Positions 33,280-45,266 are shown, counted from the stretch's first letter. The stretch: DNA of 64,000 nucleotides from Pleurodeles waltl (GCF_031143425.1 NC_090447.1:848041760-848105759), one strand, 5' to 3'. Translations and numbers: made by a program. Notes: a model not told the origin generated them from the sequence alone.

Positions 33280-33986
33280 TGTTAGAAATGGGGTCTTTGG
33301 TTGGCAGTCAGGTTACCCCCTGTCCAAGCAAAGACCCTCACTCTAGTGAGGGTAAAGGGAACCCACCCCCAGTTAACCCCCGCTCACCCCCTAGGTAGCT
33401 TGGCACGAGCAGGCAGGCTTAACTTCAGAAGTAATGTGTACCAACACACACAGTAACTCAGTGAAAACACTACAAAATGACACAAAAGAGGTTTAGAAGA
33501 ATAGCTAATATTTATCTAAACAGACCAAGACCAAAACGATAAAAATACGACATACACAAGTCAAGTTATGAATTTTAAAAAGTATAAGAGTCTTAGGTCC
33601 TCATTATGACATTGGCCATAAATTTTGAATACCGCCGTGGTGACGGCTGCCAACATACCGCCGCGGAGGCAAACATCCGTCCGCCAGATTATGACTTATA
33701 CACACAAAATCGACAGACACCAGCCACAACCACAAATCCGCCAGACACAACGAACGCGATAAACCATCAGAACTAGCACCCACACCGTTATGCCAGCAAA
33801 ACAACGCCCTCCAAATAATGACCCACGAAGCACCATATCGGACATTCAACAATGGTAAACTATTGGCGCTGCACATTGCTGTGGCAGAACTAGCCACCCA
33901 AAAAAACAAAACAAGGCAACATTGGCCAGTCCAAAAAACCCACACCTGACACAAATACACACATCCCAAACACCAACCAACAGCAG

Positions 33987-33993
33987 TATAAAA
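33987..33993 (+). promoter_or_regulatory. TATA box candidate for Myb1, copy C
   Basis: TATAAAA in the same CA-rich context as in copies B and D, although the coding exon it would serve is mostly deleted here. Confidence 0.45.
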
Positions 33994-34109
33994 CACACCC
34001 CCACACCACCCACATTCCTTTGCAAACACAAGAAGACCGCTGCACCTTGCCAGGCCAATCCCAGAGATGACTGCACACACAGCACAACTACCCAGTCATC
34101 CGTCACGCA

Positions 34110-35407
34110 CCACAGGAGGACTGGTGGTGATCCCCACCTCCTCCCCCACAGTTGACAGCATGGGAGGAGAAAGTCTTGGCAATACTGCATCCTGAGAGCC
34201 TCACTGGAGTAGCCAGAGGACTGGACACTGGTGAGTCACCATTACCACCTACCCCACCCATGCCTGCATGCCATGTCACCCCCTCATTCTGACTCCCTTC
34301 ACCCCACTTCATCCCACACATTGCACCACCCCAATTACCACACCTAAATGCTTACCCCTGCATGCCATACCCACTGCAAGCACATCCCTCCCAGCTCTGC
34401 ATACACACCCACCAGCAATGCATGGACAGCATGTAGAACGTCCAATCCCACAATCCATCACCATACACAACCAAAGGTGGGATGACAACACCAGTGTCAT
34501 TGGGAAAGGTAGAAATGTGGAATATGTGACAGACAATCACCCTAACAAATCACTTATATCCCCACAGGTGCACCAGTCAGTGTCAGTGGCGAGGAGGTGC
34601 CACGACAACCAAGTCGACCATCAGAAAATGCCCTCAGTGATGACAGCAACTCTGGAAGACTTGAACTGGATGAACTCCCTGAGCAATGTGGAACCACAGG
34701 TCAGTCGATTACCACATCCCACAGCCAGTCCACCACAGGACCCACCCCTCAGACTCAAACACCACAGCAGACAGCCAGCGCTCCCAAACCTCTGTCCCCA
34801 GGATACATCAATCAGTAGTGTGCCTTCCTCTACAGGGACCCGTGTCAACACCACACAAGCAAGACGATAAAGGTCCTAGTGTAAGTGGGAGTGGGCACAC
34901 CGTTCAGCGGACAGAGGCACGGGGGCTAGGGACAGTCGGAGGACAGCTGTTCACCAGGGGGAGGCCGTGACCGGGAAACCAACAGTCCAGGAGGCACTCA
35001 CAAATGTCCTGAGGGCATACCAACAATACCAGGACAGGAAGGGTCAGGTGATCAACATCATGCAGGTGAACCAGTGGCCGCAGGGGGAACACCATCAGGA
35101 GGTAATGCAACAATTGCAGGCCTTGAATACCACCATGGCCTCCATTGCCGTGGTGCTGAGTGACATGGCGAACATCATGTGTGAGTACACAACACACCAG
35201 CGGGCCCCTTCCACCAGCCAGTGTAATGACCAGACCTCCACATCTGCTGCAGCTAGTCGACAGGAGGCCCTGCCACAGGACTCACAGGCCACCAGCACCC
35301 CTCCCCCTGCAGAAGGTGAACCACCCAGAAACATCCATGCAACCAAGACAAAGACCAGAGACAATTGCCAAGACCAAGACCACCGCCAGGAAATTAGCCC
35401 CTCCTGA
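34110..35407 (+). pseudogene. Myb1, copy C (DNA-binding domain deleted)
   Basis: Only the end of exon 1 remains (from about 34117 to 34230: QRTGG, a poly-Pro trace, and the AWEEKVLAILHPESLTGVAR segment). The start codon and nearly all of the Myb/SANT-like domain are replaced by about 100 bases of unrelated sequence. Exon 2 (34568-35407) is preserved: a Ser/Asp-rich linker, TAG at 34816 where copy A has Gln, a frameshift, then the coiled coil (VINIMQVNQWPQGEHHQEVM) and a Gln/Pro-rich end. It cannot bind DNA. Confidence 0.7.
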
Positions 35408-35581
35408 ATGTCCCCCTTGTGTTCCACTGATTCACCTTATTTACTTTGGACTGCCATTGCTCCTCTACCTATGGCCCTATGGACACTGGACCTGTGCTAC
35501 AAACAGACTGAGCATCTACACTGGACTCTTCCCACCCATCACCCCACTCTATTGCACTTCCCATTGTTTTTGTAAAAGTCC

Positions 35582-35587
35582 AATAAA
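35582..35587 (+). promoter_or_regulatory. Polyadenylation signal of Myb1, copy C
   Basis: AATAAA about 175 bases after the Myb1 stop, in the context CCAATAAACACCATTGAAC, similar to copies B and D. Confidence 0.5.
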
Positions 35588-35787
35588 CACCATTGAACAC
35601 AACTAGAGTAATAGTGCTTTATCAGCAAGAAATGTGCAATGTATTGAACTATATTATCCTGTGCAAATGTCCTGTAATGTGTGAATCCATCCAACAAATG
35701 TATTCCAGCAGTCTGTAGACATCACATCAGTACACTGTTGTGACCACACCAACATCTGCAATAAGGCAAGGCATAGGTGACAGTCAA

Positions 35788-37069
35788 TTAGGATTTAAAA
35801 GTAGTGACTGGCACAACACAACAGCCACACAACACTTTACTAAAATGGAGACATACATAGATCAACACCCTTACCTGAGTGTCATTGAAGTACTGCTGAA
35901 TGATATGTGTCCTGTTGTGCACCACCTCCTCTTCCTTCTCCTCACTGTCCTCAGTGTCAACTGCTGCTTCAGGTGCATTGTCACCTCCCTCCTCCTGCAG
36001 ATAGGGCACATAGCGTCTGAGGGCCAAATTGTGCAGCATGCAGCAGACCACCACCATCTGGCAGACCTTCTCAAGAGAGTAGCATAGGGATCCACCTGTC
36101 AAAGGGAGACACTTGAACCTTGCTTTCAGGAGACCGAAACTGTGTTCCACAATCCTCTTGGTATGCACATGTGCATCATTGTACCGATTTTCAGCCCCTG
36201 TTCTCGCATTCCTAAAAGGGGACAGCAGCCAAGACAGGTTTGAGTAGCCGGAGTCACCTGGAAGGTGTGAGGGACTCACATTAGCCATGCACAATGGCAT
36301 TGAGTATGACTCCAGTAGGCATACACTGATAGACATTGGGTGGGTACGCAAGCTCACCTATGAACCACACTCTGTGCCTCTGTAGTCGTGCTATCACCTG
36401 TGGGACGCTGCTATTCCTCAAGACATAGGCATCATGCACAGATCCAGGATACTTGGCAGTGACTTGGGACATGTAGTGGTCAGCAAGGCACACTATCTGG
36501 AAATTGAGAGAGTGGAAACTCTTCCTATTCCTGTACACCTGTTCATTTGTCCTGGGAGGGACTAAGGCAATATGGGTCCTGTCAATGGCCCCAATTCCAT
36601 GTGGTATGCGTCCCATGGTGTAGAATCCAGCCTTCACAGTGAGCAAATCATCAACCTGGGGGAATGCAATATAGCGACTCATGTGTTTGAGCAAGGCAGC
36701 CAAAACCCTTCCAAGCACAATCAAGAACATTGGCTGTAACATTCCTGCAGCCAAGCCCACAGTCACCTGGAAAGAACCAGTTGCCAGGAAATGGAGCACT
36801 AACAGTACATGCACAAGAGGAGGAATTGCTGTGGTGCTACAGATAGCAGGTATCAGAGCAGGCTCCAATTGTGCATGCAGCTCTGTGATTGTGGCCCTGT
36901 CCAGACGATAGGTGAGTATGATGTGCCAGTCCTCCAGTGTAGCCAAGTCCACAAGGGGTCTGTACACGGGTGCTTGCCTCCTCCTCCTATTCCTCCGCAG
37001 TAGTTGGTATCTAAGTGAGCCAAAAGTAAAATGGGTGTGACTACAGGACTTATGGACACACAACATCAT
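35788..37069 (-). CDS. Harbinger DDE transposase, copy C, catalytic exons open
   Basis: Two exons, 37069-36358 and 36257-35788, joined across a 100-base GT-AG intron (GTGAGC...CCTTCCAG), give 393 codons without a stop. Exon 2 more likely begins at the acceptor at 37010. The N-terminal block reads RRQAPVYRPLVDLATLEDWH. The catalytic residues are in place: Asp in GAIDRTHIALVPP, Asp in FIGDSGYSNLSWLL, Glu in RIVEHSFGLLKARF. An acidic C-tail follows (DTEDSEEKEEEV). The proposed first exon (40224-40142) is damaged: TGA at codon 24 and donor ATGAGT instead of GTGAGT. A protein lacking the first 28 residues is possible if an internal Met is used. Best-preserved transposase of the window; activity is unproven. 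Confidence 0.75.
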
Positions 37070-37354
37070 AGTACACAGAGCATGTATGTATGCAGGGACA
37101 GATCAAAGTGACTTGACTCTGCTGGCATTAGGCTTCATGGTGGCAGGTGGTCTGCACCGCCGTACAATTCCTCATTGGCTAACAAGGGGCTCTATGGAGT
37201 ACAGGAGCCAATGATGATCAACGGCAGCGGTGAAGGTGTTCACGGATGGGGACGTAACAGCCATTTTCTTTCTACAGCTTCAATTGATTCCTGACTTTCC
37301 ATTGTGATACATCTCCACTGTGAGTGCTGCTGTGACCTGTGTCTGGAACCTGCC

Positions 37355-39850
37355 CTGGCCCACGCCACAGGGGAAAGGGCCCCAGCCTTCACATTGGAGG
37401 AGTTGGAGAAGCTTGTGGATGGTCTCCTACCCCTGTATGAGCAGTAGTATGGGCCTCCAGACCAACAGGTGAGTACATCATGGGTACGTTGCATGAGACA
37501 TGGCTGCATGTAAGGGTCTGTGTGTGTTAGCAGTGTTGCATTTGCGGGGGTATGGCTGCAGGCAATGTGAATGCAGAGGAACGGGTCATGTGTGTTCTTG
37601 ATGAGGGGCAAATGCAGAATGTAAGCCAATTGTGTGACAGGCTGGATTGTTTGGTTCATGGTGTCCTCCTGTCTGTGTTTCCTCTGCAGGTCAGTGCCCA
37701 TCAGAAGAAGGGGTTGTGGCGTGCCATCGCCAAGGACGTGCAGACCCTGGGGGTCCATAGCCGGCGGAGCACCTACTGCTGGAAACGGTGGGAGGACCTG
37801 AGACGCTGGGCTCCGAAGACTGCGGAGGCCCAGCTGGGGACTGCCTCCCAACGAGAGAGGGGTGCCCGTCGGAGCCTGACCCCCCTATTGGCCCGCATAC
37901 TGGCGGTGGCCAATCCTGAGTTGGATGGGCGCTTGAGGGCAGCACAGCAGCCACAAGGGGGTGAGTACGGAGTGGGTGGTATTTTGTTTTTGTTGCCTGG
38001 CTTGGGATTTGGGTGCAAGGTTATAGGCAGTGGATGCCCCATTATGCCAGTTTAGCCATTCCTGCGTGGTCCTGCTAAGCTACGTAGGGTGGTATGCATT
38101 TTTGGTATTGCCAGATAGCTAGCATACCATGGCAGACAGGGCTTAGTGTGTCCCAGTAGGTGTGCAGATGGTAGTGTTTGGGTTCCTTCCTGCTGTAGTT
38201 CCTAGGCAATGGTTTGTCACTGTGGTCCATACTGCACAATGAAAGTCCCAAGGAGTGATTGTGATGTGTATGCCATCTGTGCTGTTGTTGCTGTGATTGA
38301 CCCTGTGCTCCCTTTTTTTCTCTCCTTTTGCCATCCTGTTCATGTGTGCATTAGCATCATCTGGCGAAGGAGTTGGGCACCGGCGAGTGAGGAAGATGCA
38401 GGCCACGGGACCCAGGAGGCAGAGTCCACTGGTGCCGAGGGGACCTGTGGGTTGGAGGGCGAGGGGAGCACCACAGGGGAGACTATGTCTACAGACTCTG
38501 ATTCCTCCTCCGATGGAAGCTCCCTGGTGGTGGCGGACCCATCTGGGACCACCCCAGCTACAAGATCTTCCACCACCCCGTACCAGCTCCGCCACTCCCA
38601 TTAGCCCTCCACCCAGTTGCCCCTGCCTTCTCACCCAGGAGGGTAAGCGTCTCCTTCGCCCTAGGCACCTCAGGCTCTGCCCCAGTCAGCACTGCTGCCC
38701 TCACTGAGGAGGCTATTGACCTCCAGAGATCCATCCCTGTAGGGCAGTAGATCATAGTGAATGCCATCCAGGGGCTGGCATCTCAGATGCAGCAATGCAA
38801 TGCCTACCTGGAGGGCATTCATGGTGGCTTGGCTTCCCTACAGAGATCGTTTTAGGCTTTGGTCTCCTCTTTGATGGCAGCCAGAGTCCCTGGTTTTTCC
38901 ATCCCCCCTCCAACTACCTGTTCCCAGTCAGTGTCTCCTCTCCCCAACCCATCCCATGTACACATTCTGACAATCATGCACCCAAAACAACAGACAGGAC
39001 TCGTACAGACAAACACAGGCAGCACACTTCACTCCACAAGGGCAAACAGCCAACACAGAGATGCACATACAACAACAGCCAATGCCTCCACTGTCTCCCC
39101 CTCCTCCTCCTTCTCCCTCACAGTCACATCAGCACTCACACCTGCATGCACTGCATCAACAGTCCCACATCCTGCCACCTGTACAGCCTTGCCCACAGTC
39201 ACCACAACAGCAGACCCACAGACATGCATTCCACACACCATATGTGCAATCACCATCACCATCTCATGCAGCACACCCACCTCACTTGCAGTCACCACCA
39301 CAACATATATCCGTATGTCCTGTTTGTCCTCCCCAACCCTGTCTGCCCCCCTCCAAAGACACATAAATGCTCCCACTCAGACACCCAACAGCCATCCACC
39401 TCACACACTGTCCATGCACCTGCACTTAAGTCCGGCACACCACCTCCTCCTACAACCAATTCTTACACCTCTATTCTCCCATTCTTCCTCCCACACCCCG
39501 CCCCACTGGTCCTAAGAAGCTTTTCCTTTCCTGCCTTGACCTCTTCCCTACCCCACCCCCGTCCTGCCTGTAAGAGGAAAGTCACCTCCCCCCAGCCCAG
39601 TCCCTCCACCTCTCATTCCACTACTGTTCATCCCCCTAAGAGTTCCCCTGCCACTAAGGGGAACAAGAGTGGCACTCCGGCCTCCCGTCCCAAGGCAAAT
39701 CCTCTGCCCCTAACCAGAAGGGGAAGGACCCGCCCCTCCCAAACCCAAGCCCAAGGACCACCCTCCCAAGAAATCTCCCCCACCCCCCACTGCCCCCTGC
39801 CTGACATCTTCATGGTGACCCTGCCAGTGGCGTGCCCAGGTTATCAGGAT
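37355..39850 (+). pseudogene. P2, copy C (start codon lost)
   Basis: Exon 1 (37355-37468, 114 nt like the other copies) begins CTG where A, B and D have ATG, and carries TAG at 37445-37447. Exon 2 (37690-37960) is fully open and gives the cleanest view of the domain: VSAHQKKGLWRAIAKDVQTL, then CWKRWEDLRRWAPKTAEAQL and LARILAVANPELDGRLRAAQ. Exon 3 starts at 38355, shifts frame within the acidic section, keeps SFALGTSGSAPV and a helical block with stops, and ends in Pro/Thr/Ser-rich sequence to about 39850. No minisatellite. Not translatable as it stands. Confidence 0.7.
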
Positions 39851-40141
39851 TCAAGTTGGGCCTTGGTTGTTGCCCTGTGGCCATTTCCAAAATTTTGACT
39901 GGGCAATGGCCCCACCTGTAAATTTGTAAATATTTATTTATTTTCATTTGAGCTTGTTGTCCAACATGATTACAGTGGTTGGACTAGAGGTATGTGTCAT
40001 AGCTTTCTTTGCTCCTGGGTTCTGTTGGTGTTGATTTACTCTGCAGATTGTTCTGGGAGTGTGGTGTGTGCATGGTGTGTGTTGTGCATGTGTGTGTGTC
40101 ACTCTCCCCTCCCCCCTCGTGTGCTAGGTGACTGTACTCAT

Positions 40142-40224
40142 CGTTGTTGTCTTCATCCGCGTTGGTGCTCCTTGATGGCCATCCCCTGGTACAGCATTGG
40201 CAGGGCTTCCAGTTCTGGTTCCAT
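40142..40224 (-). pseudogene. Transposase exon 1, copy C (mutated)
   Basis: The 83-base exon starts MEPELEALPMLYQGMAIKEH. It aligns codon for codon with the exon 1 of copies A (5137-5219), B (30996-30914) and D (52503-52421). The Met lies in a good start context (TGCCATGG). Codon 24 is TGA and the donor GT has become AT. It lies beyond the 3' end of P2, 3.1 kb from exon 2. Confidence 0.65.
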
Positions 40225-42468
40225 GGCAGTCGCGGAGTCCTCCGTGTCCCTGGAGGTGAGTGTCTCCTTTTATATGGTGTGTTTCTGCCAGGCTTTTGGT
40301 GGCGGTGCTAACGCCCCGGAAATCCTGGCGGTCTGCAATGTCACAATATGGTGGGCGGATTCTTGTCTTCTGCCTACCTGTAGGTGGCTATCGCCGTGGT
40401 CAGTGGTCGTACGGCACTGGCGTTGGGGTGTTACATTGGCCGTGTGTGGGAGGGATCACCACCATGGTCATTGTTTGGTGGTCATTACCGCCAGCCTGGC
40501 GACGGTGCTACTGCCATCGCCGGCGTGGCAGTCACCTGACCGCCAATGTCATATTGAGGGCCTTAATCATTAGAAAACAGTGAGAATGCTTTTATTTCAC
40601 AAAAGTACCTGGGTAACATCAAAATTAAGCGACACAGGCGAGGGTGCGTTGAAAAAGGCCAGCTATGCGTTGATTTCTCACCTGCAAGCGAGAGCATGTG
40701 TTGTTCCTCCTCCGGTTGGGTCAGCGTGCATCGTTTCTTCTCTCCCACAAGAGCGCAATGCGTCGATCCGGATGGGCACCTCGGGTCTGGCTAGGCATTG
40801 CATTGATTTTCCGCGCCCAGCGATGTTGCGTTGAAGTACGGTATCAAGAAACCACGCTTCGTGGGGGCTTGTATCGTTAACAGCAGCCGATGCGGGTGTT
40901 GCGCATCGTTTCTACAGCCGCGTTGCATCCATCTCCCAGCCGTGATGCAGATGGAGCATCGATTCTATCCACAAGGCTGGCGGCACGTCGTTTATCAACC
41001 GCAAGGCGGGGTGAGTCGAACGTTTTCCCGCACAGCGATCTTTGCAGGGATTTCTGTCCTTTTCCACCACCTTCACCTTTCAAGGGCCCAGAGACAGGTT
41101 AGGGCACCACTTGGCAGACAGGACTCTCCACATAAAAGCCCAAGTGCTGGCAGGGAGAAGTCTTTGTTGTCCCTGAGACTTCAACAACATAAGGCAAGCT
41201 CAGTTCAAGCCCTTGGAGATTCTTCCTCAGTGGGAAGTCACACAAAAGTCAGTCTTTGTCCTCTCTCAGTCAGAATCAGCTACTGCAGGCCACCCCAGCA
41301 AAGCACAGTCACAGGCAAAGGGGCAGTACTCCTCTTCCAGCTCTCCAGCTCTTCTCCTTGGCAGGGGTTCTTCTTGGTTCTAGAACTAATCTAATTTTCA
41401 GAGGTTTTGGGTGCTCTTCTTATACCCCTTTCTGCCTTTGAAGTAGGCCTACTTCAAAGAGAAATCTCTGTTGTTTTCAATATCCTGCCTTGCCCAAGCC
41501 AGGCCACTTACACACACCAGGGGGTTTGAGACTGCATTATGTGAGGGCAGGCACAATCCTTTCAGGTGTAAGTGACCACTCCTCCACTCCTTCCCACCGC
41601 TCAGCCCAGATGGCCCATCAGGATATGTAGGCTACAACCCAGCTCCCTTTGTGTCACTGTCTAGAGGAGAGGTGCAAACAGCCCTACTTTCAAACTGACC
41701 CAGTCAGGGAATCCGCAAACAAGCAGAGTCACATATTGGTTTAAGCAAGAAAATGGCTACTTTCCAAAAGTGGCATTTTCAAACACACAATCCAAAAACA
41801 AACTTTACTAAAAGATGTATTTTTAATTGTGAGTTCAGAGACCCTAAACTCCATATTTCATCTGCTCCCAAAGGGAATCTCCACTTTAATAATATCTAAA
41901 GGCAGCCCCCATGTAAACCTATGAGAGAGAAAGACCCTGCCAGATTGAAAACCGAATCTGACAGTATTTCAGTCAGGACATGTAAAACACATAAGTACAT
42001 GTCCCACCTTTAACATACACTGCACCGTGCCATGGGGCTACCTAGGGCCTACCTTAGAGGCGTCTTACATGTGTAAAAAGGAAAGGTTTAGGCCTGGCAA
42101 GTGTGTACACTTGCCAAGTCGAATTGGCAGTTCAAAACTACACACACAGACACTGCAGTGCGAGGTCTGAGCCATGTTTACAGGGCTACTAATGTGTGTG
42201 TCACAACCAGTGCTGCAGGCCCAGTGGTAGCATTTGATTTACAGGCCCTGAACACCTCTAGTGCACTTTACTAGGGACTTACCAGTAAATCAAATATGCC
42301 AATCATGGATAAACAATACAATTTACACAGAGAGCATATGTACTTTAGCACTGGTTAGCAGTGGTAAAGTGCTCAGAGTCCTAACGCCAACAAAAACAGG
42401 TCAGAAAAAATAGGAGGAAGGAGGCAAAAAGATGAGGGATGACCCTGCAAAAAAGGCCAAGTCCAATA

Positions 42469-43516
42469 TAGGATATTTGGTTCATTTTCATTATTATTAG
42501 TCATAATTTATTTTTTCATGTTCTTCCTAATGCTATTTCTTCTCTGCATGGTTTCCATTTTGATACACAATTCTGACGTATTACTCCCCCTTGGTAGAAT
42601 TTCATATTATTATTAATTCTTTTTACCAAAACAATTACAAAATACTGTTTTGAAAAACAGATGTTTGCCATTACAATTCTTTTTAATTAATGCATGTGTT
42701 TTTTATATCTTATTAAAACAGCGTAATCAGATATTGGTTTATAAAATATTATATTTATTCTGACAGCAGATGTCACTTCTTGACAGAAAGCAGCTGCTAA
42801 ATTACACACTGCTGCATATAGTGCTCTGAAGCCATCCTGCCCCACCACAAAATGTAAGGTCTGCTTTCCTCAAGCAGAGTGGGTAATGATGATGATGATG
42901 ATCATTCTGATCTTGGTATTTGACCTTTGAAAAAAACTAAAAAAGGTTCCTCAAAAGTATTACAGGTTTTGGAGATGTTGATTTTAAGGGTTTGTTTTCA
43001 AAACATAACATATTCCTAATAATGATGAAATTCAGTGCACGTGCACACTTTATCCTTCATGATACTGTTCATTTTTCCTAAAAAATATTATTGAAAAAAG
43101 TATTGTGATTTCTGCTTTCATATTTTGAGGCTTCAAAGTGTTGTGTATGCTATCTCTGTGTAGGCCTTTTTCTTTCTGATGTCCCAGGGTAGAGAGTAAT
43201 ACACCTTGCCATCTACCTGTCAATTACAGTTCCTAATTCTGTTCTATGTCAACCTTAAAAATGAATGTGAAACCTAACAGTTAATAGAGAACATACAAGT
43301 CTTTATAATTCTGCACTGAATTATATTTATATTTCACATATGAACTTTGACAATGAGTCACTTTAATGATAAGTAGAACTAACAATGTGATCCTATTTGG
43401 ATTTGAAAACTATAAAAAAAAATATGAGGTGTGAGTGAAAGAATCTGCCATTCGATTCTCTATAGTTGACTAGTTTTACACAAAGGAGCTGAAGTTGAGC
43501 TATTTTATTACATACT
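42469..43516. other. No gene seen; AT-rich DNA
   Basis: Mostly A+T, with a short (GAT)n run near 42888-42902. No recognisable protein, element end or paired repeat. Confidence 0.4.
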
Positions 43517-44146
43517 GGTGGTCATTCTGACCCTGGCGGTCTTTGACCGCCAGGGCGGAGGACCGCGGGAGCACCGCCGACAGGCCGGCGGTGCTCCAAT
43601 GGGGATTCCGACCGCGGCGGTAAAGCCGCGGTCGGACCGGCACCACTGGCGGGGTCCCGCCAGTGTACCGCCGCCCCATTGAATCCTCCGCGGCGGCGCA
43701 GCTTGCTGCACCGCCGCGGGGATTCCGACCCCCCCTACCGCCATCCAGATCCCGGCGGTCGGACCACCGAGATCCGGATGGCGGTAGGGGGGGTCGCGGG
43801 GCCCCTGGGGGCCCCTGCAGGGCCCATGCCACTGGCATGGGCATTGCAGGGTCCCCCGTAAGAGGGCCCCTACATGTATTTCACTGTCTGCTGCGCAGAC
43901 AGTGAAATACGCGACGGGTGCAACTGCACCCGTCGCACAGCTTCCACTCCGCCGGCTCGATTCCGAGCCGGCTTCATCGTGGAAGCCTCTTTCCCGCTGG
44001 GCTGGCTGGCGGTCTGAAGGCGACCGCCCGCCAGCCCAGCGTGAAAGTCAGAATTACCGCCGCTGTCTTTCGACCGCGGAACGGTAACCTGACGGCGGGA
44101 CTTTGGCGGGCGGCCTCCGCCGCCCGCCAAGGTCAGAATGAGGGCC
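43517..44146. mobile_element. Harbinger MITE 1 (630 bp, GC-rich, palindromic)
   Basis: The terminal repeats are GGTGGTCATTCTGACCCTGG (left) and GGCCCTCATTCTGACCTTGG (right, reversed), related to the ends of the large copies. The target duplication ACT is perfect (43514-43516 and 44147-44149). It has no coding capacity. It is built of successive hairpins (see 43876-43936) and is very rich in CCGCC/GGCGG and CpG, in sharp contrast with its AT-rich surroundings. It shares its internal plan with the MITE at 59847-60403. Confidence 0.88.
43876..43936. repeat. Two adjacent perfect hairpins in MITE 1
   Basis: 43876-43910 is a perfect 16-base-pair hairpin with a 3-base loop (arm GTATTTCACTGTCTGC). 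Directly next to it, 43911-43936 is a 12-base-pair hairpin (arm GCGACGGGTGCA). Both occur at the same place in MITE 2. Confidence 0.93.
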
Positions 44147-44881
44147 ACTGTGTTTTATTATATATTTGACCAATAAAGTGATTCTTGAGGGTGAAAACTG
44201 AAACACTCTGGCCGGCAGACACGTGTAATATTGTAGTCATTTTGAGAGACTTGAAAATACAAAATTGAAGAATAATGTGTTTGTACATGATGCAGTTTAT
44301 TTTTATAAAAATGAATAGTTCCTGATTCATACCATGAACTATGTATCTATTGTTTTGTATACTATTGTACAAAACGGATAAACATCTTTGAGATGTAAAT
44401 GTTGCATTGTTTTCCTTTCTTTATTACCAAAATAAACTATAAAAGGGGGGTGAGTTTGCTTCCAGGTTTGCACATCCTACGCATATATACCATTGCTGGG
44501 GGAAATTATGTCTTATTGTTGTAAATAGTGTTCATAGGGTGCCCTAATGGTATTGCACCCAACCACCAAGGGTGCGGCTGTATCGACTGGAGCTCCAATT
44601 AGAACTGAAAGATTTATCCTGAATTACCTAGGCACACCAAAATTGTCCTCAAAGTCCATATCATACTAGAGTATATCAATAAACGTTCTGAACTTGTCTT
44701 GTGAGTAGTTGGGATTTACTCTTTACAAGGCATGATGAATCCAAAAAAACAGCAGCCGACATGTGTTACGTCATCAAGACCTTCTCAAGGCTGCAAGAAT
44801 TGATATGCAAAAGAAAGTTCAAATGAGCTGAAATGACTATAACAGGGAATCATAATTGTTGTTAAGGTTCAATGACACTAG
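44147..44881. other. No gene seen
   Basis: AT-rich single-copy-looking sequence between MITE 1 and copy D. No frame or repeat recognised. Confidence 0.4.
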
Positions 44882-45259
44882 GGGGGTCATTACAACATTG
44901 GCGGTAAAAGGCGCTTACTGCTGTGCAGAAGACCGCCAACACACCGCCGGACATTCCGCCACGGTCATTATGACCCGAAGCCCGGAACCTGTGAAAATCT
45001 AGACACCCACACAAGTCTGCCACACCAAAGGTCAGTGATAAACTGGCGAGAACAAAACCTCCAACGTCACGGCAACAGGAATACGCCCACACTATCACGA
45101 CCCACGAATCCACGCGGCGTTCTTTCAACCGTGGTATTCCATTGGCGGTACACACCGCCGCGCACAAAATACACACACATTTACAAAACACATCCACATT
45201 GGACAAATCGAAACACACACACACCTGATACACATACACACAGCACACACTCAATACAA

Positions 45260-45266
45260 TATAAAA
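45260..45266 (+). promoter_or_regulatory. TATA box candidate for Myb1, copy D
   Basis: TATAAAA 195 bases before the Myb1 start, matching the position in copies B and C. Confidence 0.5.

Larger units (their letters stand above)
33596..40562. mobile_element. PIF/Harbinger transposon, copy C (7.0 kb, three-gene type)
   Basis: The ends are GGTCCTCATTATGACATTGG (left) and GGCCCTCAATATGACATTGG (right, reversed). The target duplication TTA is perfect (33593-33595 and 40563-40565), the classic Harbinger target. Order: Myb1 (plus, domain deleted), transposase exons 3 and 2 (minus, open), P2 (plus, degenerate), transposase exon 1 (minus). It groups with copy A by its ends. It sits inside a solo LTR just upstream of that LTR's poly(A) signal. 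Confidence 0.9.
33280..42468 (-). mobile_element. Solo LTR (about 2.2 kb) carrying Harbinger copy C
   Basis: The block starts TGTTAGAAATGG and ends GTCCAATA (probably from GTCCAACA). The flanks TGGGA (33275-33279) and TAGGA (42469-42473) match at 4 of 5 bases and are read as a decayed 5-base duplication. Read on the minus strand it has a TATA box (GGGGTATAAGAAG around 41418-41430) and, downstream, AATAAA (40591-40596), as an LTR promoter and terminator should. Without copy C it is about 2219 bases. No coding region. Confidence 0.7.

Noticed and set aside
40128..40255. A plus-strand exon of 128 bases (pyrimidine tract, TAG acceptor, GTGAGT donor), also seen at 30901-31027, 52408-52534 and 5233-5106
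   Set aside because: The opposite strand gives a better explanation: an 83-base first coding exon of the transposase with a conserved Met, conserved residues and the right phase. The plus-strand donor is weak in copy D and the plus frames are not conserved.
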